64,000 nt of DNA from Turnera subulata (taxonomy: Eukaryota; Streptophyta; Magnoliopsida; Malpighiales; Passifloraceae): NCBI GenBank assembly GCA_028386065.3, contig JAKUCV010002101.1:9522-73521 (forward strand), in the 5' to 3' direction. The translations under genes and the position numbers were made by a program. Shown here piece after piece: positions 58,139-64,000 of the stretch (position 1 is the stretch's first letter; each line of letters begins with the position of its first letter). Below the pieces are notes generated by a model. That model saw only the letters and a list, made by a program, of their open reading frames with translations. It ran no database searches and had not been told where the DNA came from.

Positions 58139-61100
58139 TCAGTTTGGTGGTGCAAGCATCATTAGATTGCGACGAGGGGCTTTACCCAAATTTATTGTAC
58201 CAACATTTGCAATTACGCAAGAAGCACTGTTTGGGAAGAAGCACTGAGAGGACTTGATCCAAGAGGTAACATTCACCAAAGCAAGATCTACAATTCTGTC
58301 CTTATCAGAGTCAGAGTTATTGAAGACTCTGCTATTCCTTTCTAGCCAAATGGACCAAAGAGTCGCGTATGCAATTGCAGTCCAGAAAGGTCTACTATAG
58401 TTGAAAGGAGAAGCAAAAGACCATTGAAGCAGAAAATCACTGAGAGTTGCGGGCATAACCCATTGGATACCCCACCATCCCCAAAGATTACCCCAAACAT
58501 TCCAAGCGAACGGACAGAGGAGAAGAAGGTGGCCCCTGCATTCAAGCTGTTTATTACAAAAGGTACAAATAGAATTTGCCTAGGGGATAATACCTCGATG
58601 CCGCAGGACTTCTTTCGTAGGAATTGTGTTGTTGATGGCCAACCAAAGCCAACATTCGATTTTGAAGGGTGTCAGGGTGAGCCAAATGAGAGGCTTGGTG
58701 CGTGAAAACCCCCCGTGAGAATATAAAAACTTCCTTCCGGAGGATACTGAGTAATTCCTGTCTTGATTGTCAAGCCAAGTCATTGAATCCATTCGGTTTG
58801 GCTGGAGGGACACATTAGAAGTCAATAATTTCACTCTAGCAATATCGTCATTTTTCCAATCTCGCTGGAGGGACACATTAAGGAATTCACACATGGAGCG
58901 CTCTTTAGAAAGAGCATTTGAATACTGCCGCGGGAATAACAATTTCAGGGGACCCTCACCCGACCAATCATTTTCCCAAAACCGAATTATCTCGCCGTTG
59001 CCAAATTCAATGCGAGAGCCGGATCGTCGAGACACTCCAAAGTGATCGAAGTCATCCCCAAAATGAGTGTTATCACTTCGTTGAGCTGAAACCTTTGAAG
59101 GGGCAAAAGATGGGAATAAATCTGAAGTATCTACGGTGCATTTATATTTAATAAGGCTTTTTCAAACTTCCCTTCCTGGCTTAGTGTAATTCAAAAGCCA
59201 TTTGAAGAGTAGTCATTGATTCATGACATGAATGTCTACAATGCCCATGCCACCAGATTCTTTGGGGATGGAGAAAGATTTCCAAGCCAAAAGACACACC
59301 TTTCTAGACTCGTTGAGACCGTTCCAGAAAAAACACTGCTGGATCTTAATAATTCTTTTGGCAACAACCACTGGTAGACGGAATAAGGACATGAAGTAAA
59401 TGGAGAGTCCACTATGGACGGATTTGATAAGTGTGACCCGGCCGCCAAGGGAGAGGTGCTTGCCTTTCCATGCCTTGAGCTTGGTAGAGATTTTATCCAG
59501 AACGGGTTTCCATGCCTCAACACGTCTCATATTGGCCCGAGTGGATAACCAAGGTATTAGATCGGGAAACGCTCTTTGCGGCTGTGCAACATATTAGCAT
59601 ATTCTTGAACACGAGTAGTAGGCAGTCCAATCCCGATAATGCTGCTCTTGAAAAAATTAATACTTAGACCCTAAAGTGCCTCAAAGAATCTCAAACATCG
59701 TTTAAGGTTCAGCAATGATGAGACATCTGCAGGTGAGAAGAGTATGGTGTCGTCTGCAAACTGTAGGATGGATATATTAATGCCATGAACGGGTACCTCT
59801 TGAATCAGATTCAGGGAGCTTGCCCTGGATAGAATACGCGACAACCCCTCTGCCGCTAATATGAACAAAAATGGAGAGAGAGGGTCTCCCTGTTTGAAAC
59901 CCCTCCTCATTGTGAATTCCTCGGAAGGAGAGCCATTAACCAAGAGCGCCACTTTTGATGAGGAAATGCTTTCGTCAATCCATCTCCTCCATAATAATCC
60001 AAATCCCATGGCCTTGAAAACCTGAGACAAGTAGCCCCAATCCACCGAATCAAAGGCCTTTTGGAAGTCAAGCTTCCAGATAATGGCTTTGCGCTTCTCT
60101 TTTCTTAAGGAATACTTCGTTAGCAACGAAAGAAAAGTTCTTAATACTTCCTCCTTTAATAAAGGCCGATTGTTGACTACTGATCAAATTTGGTAAGACA
60201 GATTTCAACCTCGATGCCAGAAGTTTTGAGATGATTTTGTATAATCCATGCACAAGTGTGATGGGCCTGAAATCATCCAAGGAGTCAGCCCCAAATTTTT
60301 TGGCGATAAGTGTGATATATGCTGAATTAGAACCTTTAGGTGACCTGGCAGAAGCTAAGAACTGACAAACCATGTCAAAAACTTCGTATTTAATTAGTTC
60401 CCAACAGTTCTTATAGAAGGAGAAGCCAAACCCGTCGGGGCTCGGGGCCTTGGAGCTATCACAACTCCAAACAGCATTCTTGACTTCCTCCATTGAGAAA
60501 GGCTTTTCCAGATCACGTGCAAGAGAGGGATCGAGTCTTGCAAAGGTGGTTGAGCCGAGGGAAGGTCTAGCATAGTTGCAAGAAGAATAGAGCTTGGCAA
60601 AGTAATTCTTGGTCTCCTCCTTTATGGCTTTCAGGTCAGCAATTAGATCATTGTTGGACCTGATGTGGCTGATTCGATTTTTAGAGCCCTTTATCCATGC
60701 TGACATGTGAAAGAAACGTGAATTCCTGACCCGAGTTTGCACCATTTTATTCTTGCCTTCTGCCGCCAAATTGCCTCTAATTGTTTGTATTTGATCTCAA
60801 GTTCAGATTTGAGATCATTAATGGAGGCAAGTGCGGATTGGGATAGGTCACGGGTCCCTGAAACTTTGTCAAAACGATCCAGCTCCTCTTGAATTGAAAG
60901 AAGAATGGCGTTCACATTCCCGAAAACCTCTCGATTCCAACTAGCAAGGATGCACCTCAAAGCTCCTAGTCTCTTTAGTATGTTGAACTGATTTGGAAAT
61001 TCACGACCTGCCTCAGCCGACATTTCTTTGATACGATCATAGAACCTAGGATGATCCCACCAAGCTGCTAAGAATCTAAACGGTTTGAATCCCCAATCCA

Positions 61101-61434
61101 CGGATTCCTGGGAGAGCAACAAGGGGCAGTGGTCCGAGTTTTGTTTACTACCAGCAGTAAGGGACAAATGCAGAAAAAAGATGGGCCAATCACCATCAGC
61201 AAAGACTCTATCAATCTGGCTAGCAGCTCGGTAATTCCCCCAAGTATATAAATGCCCCTTAAGGGCGAACTCAATAAGATTCAGCCTTTGGATAAAATTT
61301 TTTAAGGCTTCAGTACCGCGGCGGCACAATCTCCCACTTTTTCGATCAGAAGCATTAAGCGTTTCATTGAAGTCGCCGAGGATCAACCAAGGAGCCGTGA
61401 AGGACAACTTCATTATGCATAGAACGTCAAACAT
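58139..61434 (-). pseudogene. LINE ORF2 remnant (copy C)
   Basis: Best-preserved linker and RT of the three copies. One 233-residue frame (60068-60769) runs from RNSRFFHMSAWIKGSKNRIS to the start of the RT palm (SQQSAFIKG). The next (59671-60126) has LDFQKAFDSVDW, QGDPLSPFLF and intact FADD. The endonuclease part (60691-61434) has WLILGDFNETLNASDRKSGR and SDHCPLLL but lacks its N-terminal segment. Frameshifts lie near 60730, 60115, 59670 and 59160. The C-terminal zinc-binding region is partial. Confidence 0.9.
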
Positions 61435-61449
61435 TTGAAATCAGGAGTC

Positions 61450-62800
61450 AATTGTATTACATTAAATTGGCCGACCTATCCCAGTCGATTACATCACCAA
61501 TTCTTTTGGTTTCATTCACTTCGTAAGAATTGAAGGAGACAGGAGTGGACTCACTGATTTTAGTGCCGCCCTCAACACGCTTATTCACCTTAGCAATGTC
61601 TGAATCAGTCACCGACATCCTGCTATCTGTAGTGGATACAATGCTGCCATTTTTTGAGAGGAATATGCTCTTTTTCAGAAAAGCCTTTGCCTTGTTTGGG
61701 TTCTACTACAGTCCCATTCTTTTTAGGACTGCCAAGACTTTTCTCTCCACCAAACCCTGAAGAGAAGATGAATCCTTGGCATAGGTTGGGGGTTCCCATT
61801 GGTCGCACCGTATGGAAGAGGATAATTGATATGACCTTAGGCTGCTTGATGAAGCTTCAAAATCATGGGATTTGGATGGGGGTGGAGTGGGGTTGATGAA
61901 GGGAGAATACGAGGTAGAGGGCATGTTTAGAGAGGGGACCAGAGGTTGAGGGATGTGAAGGTTAGGGGTGTGCTCGAAAGTAAGGGCCACTGATAATGGT
62001 ACATTGACTGGGCTTGAAATAGAATGTTAGGCTGGGCTTGAGGGGGGCACTGGGTTGGGTGAATATTTGGTTGGATTGGTGTGATTAGGATCATAGGGTA
62101 TCATGTGCGAGTCCACAGATACATGGTTTTCTGACAGCTCGGATGGGGTTAGTATAGGAGAAAGTGTGAGTGGGTTTTGGAAGGTGGTCTTTACAGACTC
62201 GCCATGCCTCTCGATAATGGGGCGCAGAATGAAGAAATTGTCAGAGGTCGAGGCGGCATTTTGGTTTGATTTGTGCGAGTTGTTGGGAGAAGAGATTGCT
62301 TTACTGAGTTGTTTGGTAGGCGAGAGAGTGGGCCCACTGGTGTGAGGGTCGGAGCGAGGAGGCTGTGTCGGAGATTGCACCGATGACCACTCCCAGTCAA
62401 GGGGGTCATATTGAGACTCAACGACGCCAATATCAAAAGCGTGATCTCCCACAAAGACTAAGAGTACACAGTTAATGAGAGGCTTTGAGGTGGTAAGAAC
62501 AAGCACTTCTGCAACATCAAAGCGATCCATAGATATGGATTCAGAGCTCCAATCAACCATCGTCCCAAAATTTGCGGAAATCGCACTAAATAAATCCTTC
62601 GACCAAAAACACGGTGAGATCCCCTTCATCAATACCCAACAAAGACGATTAAAGGCCGCATCCCCCTCCTTCCATTGTCTAAACACAGAGCATACTTGGT
62701 TGATGAAAACTAGTTTGCACACCACTGCTTCCTGTAACTCCTCTTGCGAGTTGAACGGCAAGGGGAGTAGAGGAGCATGTTTGGGTACAAGGTTGGGGCC
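61450..62800 (-). pseudogene. LINE ORF1 remnant (copy C)
   Basis: A 244-residue frame (62027-62761) gives the clearest DUF4283-like half: CWVLMKGISPCFWSKDLF, FGTMVDWSSES, MDRFDVAEVLVLTTSKPL. A Ser/Pro-rich tail follows, then a stop after PPSSPA. A second frame (61706-61990) continues the tail. The element's own N-terminal part is missing. ORF1 proteins of this kind bind the LINE RNA (family knowledge). Confidence 0.8.
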
Positions 62801-63874
62801 AACGGAGGGATGATGAAGGGTTGTGGGGGGTTAGGCCTCTTGATAGAGTTAAACTGTAAATGCATGGCCATGCTCAGATTAAGTGATATGGGGATATCAT
62901 TTGTATATGTGTTACACAGTTACCTCAGAGATCAAGAACACTTAGATTAAACATATATGAGAATGACATATTCCATGTCTTATGTTTGATCTTGATAATG
63001 TGACGAAAGGATAATGACATTTTTCCGAGGCATAATGAATCAGTACTGATCTGGTCACTTGGGTAACAATGATGTGTTGCTAGACACCGCTCATTGTTTA
63101 TAATTATAAATGAGTGTTTATAATTATTGCCAACGTGATTAGTGCCTATAGGGTCACGCACTTATAACTGTTGATTCGAGCTAGTGGTAAGACCATGGTT
63201 GGACCAGGTTATTGAGCTAGTGGTTAGACCATGGTTTGGTTGATCGATTCAATAGTTACCAGAATTATTGAACCTGAATTATTGTCCAAAAAAGCATGAA
63301 AGGATGTGTTGTCTTATATATGTGTTGACATATAAGATTGAGCTAGGGGAGACATAATCATGTTGATGATTGTGACTAAAGTATAGATAATGGAAAACAC
63401 AATCATGGTTGATAAGATGTATGTATGATTAGGTTGGCCATTTCTATATTAACTAACGTTGAAAACATATATAAGTGATATATGAAAGAGTGTTAGTATG
63501 AGCAGATTTTTGAGAGCTCAACACAATAGCAAAACACACTCTTCATACTTGAGAAAGAAACACATCAAACACTCTCTAGTCTCTAGCTCTCGGAAATTCT
63601 GCAGCTGGCACTGCGGTTCGGGAGTGCTCGGGTTAGTGATCGTGTGACGGTTGCTAGCAGTCATCAACGGTTCGTGTGGATACCGTAGAGGAGTCGGATT
63701 TCTGTCTGGTTCTTGCTGATTTGGATCATCAGTTGAGTGAAAGATCTCAACCAAACCAGGTACGAAAATTTTATTATTCGGTTTACCCTGTTTCACATGG
63801 ATCCTCCATTAGTTCCGGATTTTTCCGCTGCGCATTTTGTCTCTTTGTTTACATACCCGGTTACTTACAAATAA

Positions 63875-64000
63875 AATCTGGGTGGCGACTCTATATATGT
63901 TGAATCGACCCGAAGAAGGTGTAAGGATGCGAGTGAGGGGAATGAATAAATCTTAATCCGGGTCCTTACAGACAGTTGTTATCTATTGTTACTTTTTGTG
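63875..64000 (+). repeat. Gypsy-like remnant, right part (copy C), cut by window end
   Basis: Same as 12919-13012, followed by the start of the GTTGTTATCTATTGTTACTT module. Confidence 0.45.

Larger units (their letters stand above)
57970..62832 (-). mobile_element. LINE (L1-type) nested in copia 3' LTR (copy C)
   Basis: T-run 57970-57981 is the tail. Matches copy B throughout, including the shared endonuclease deletion and the 5' end ...GGGTACAAGGTTGGGGCC. It also has a private deletion near 58866, where the repeated phrase CTGGAGGGACACATTA suggests recombination or slippage. Confidence 0.9.
54409..63869 (+). mobile_element. Ty1/copia retrotransposon, internally deleted, with nested LINE (copy C)
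   Basis: TGTTAG...ACTTACA with AATAA on both sides (54404-54408, 63870-63874). The 5' LTR (54409-55773) joins pol at the same position as in copy A (CAGTTCATGTGAAGAAG), so A and C share one deletion event. The 3' LTR begins at 57509 and is split by the LINE. Confidence 0.92.
57509..63869 (+). repeat. Copia 3' LTR split by LINE (copy C)
   Basis: LTR segments 57509-57969 and about 62833-63869, with the same missing ~70 bp at the LINE junction as copy B. Confidence 0.88.
50235..64000. repeat. Segmental tandem duplication, unit C (partial)
   Basis: Third copy, cut by the end of the window shortly after the copia 3' LTR. It is a mosaic. It shares the copia internal deletion with A and a LINE deletion with B, and its single-base variants switch from A-like to B-like between about 56870 and 56900. 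It carries a private 1.46-kb replacement at 52062-53525 that removes the PSRP2-like fragment. A third copy of the 143-codon gene, if present, lies outside the window. Confidence 0.9.

Overview
This window is repeat-rich nuclear DNA from a flowering plant, probably a dicot (inference). The evidence is plant-type LINE and Ty1/copia elements, a Cassandra-like 5S-bearing element, TTTAGGG-like telomeric tracts, an exon fragment resembling a plastid ribonucleoprotein gene, and a high A+T background. I cannot name the species. All comparisons below were made by eye.

The window is dominated by a tandem segmental duplication. Unit A (1-22932) and unit B (22933-50234) are complete repeats of the same layout. 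Unit C (50235-64000) is a third copy cut by the window end. The order in each unit is: (i) an A+T-rich degenerate tandem array; (ii) a PSRP2-like exon fragment (A and B only); (iii) a Ty3/gypsy (Ogre/Tat-like) LTR or leader remnant; (iv) a Ty1/copia element nested in it, flanked by the same AATAA target duplication in all three units; (v) an antisense LINE nested inside the copia 3' LTR; (vi) short repeats and an unclassified LTR-like repeat; (vii) a degenerate telomere-like tract; (viii) Cassandra-like 5S-bearing repeats; (ix) a hAT-type MITE; (x) one small intact gene on the minus strand (143 codons) with a TATA box.

The copies differ in useful ways. Only B keeps the copia internal region, including a leader with sixteen copies of a CATCGATGT palindrome, but its gag-pol is broken. 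A and C share one deletion of that region, while B and C share a different deletion in the LINE. C is therefore a mosaic, with an A-like to B-like switch narrowed to about 30 bp near 56.87-56.90 kb. B alone has a later solo copia LTR with TTTAT target duplication, and A keeps the empty site. A alone has a duplicated 2-kb Cassandra-containing block and a 99-bp micro-inversion with flanking deletion. C alone has a 1.46-kb LTR-like replacement.

The only credible cellular gene is the 143-codon gene, present in A and B with one synonymous difference seen. Everything else that codes is transposon wreckage or a captured exon. I found no new multi-gene system. The features most worth follow-up are the palindrome array, the mosaic structure of C, the MITE with tRNA-like promoter boxes and the conserved gene pair.
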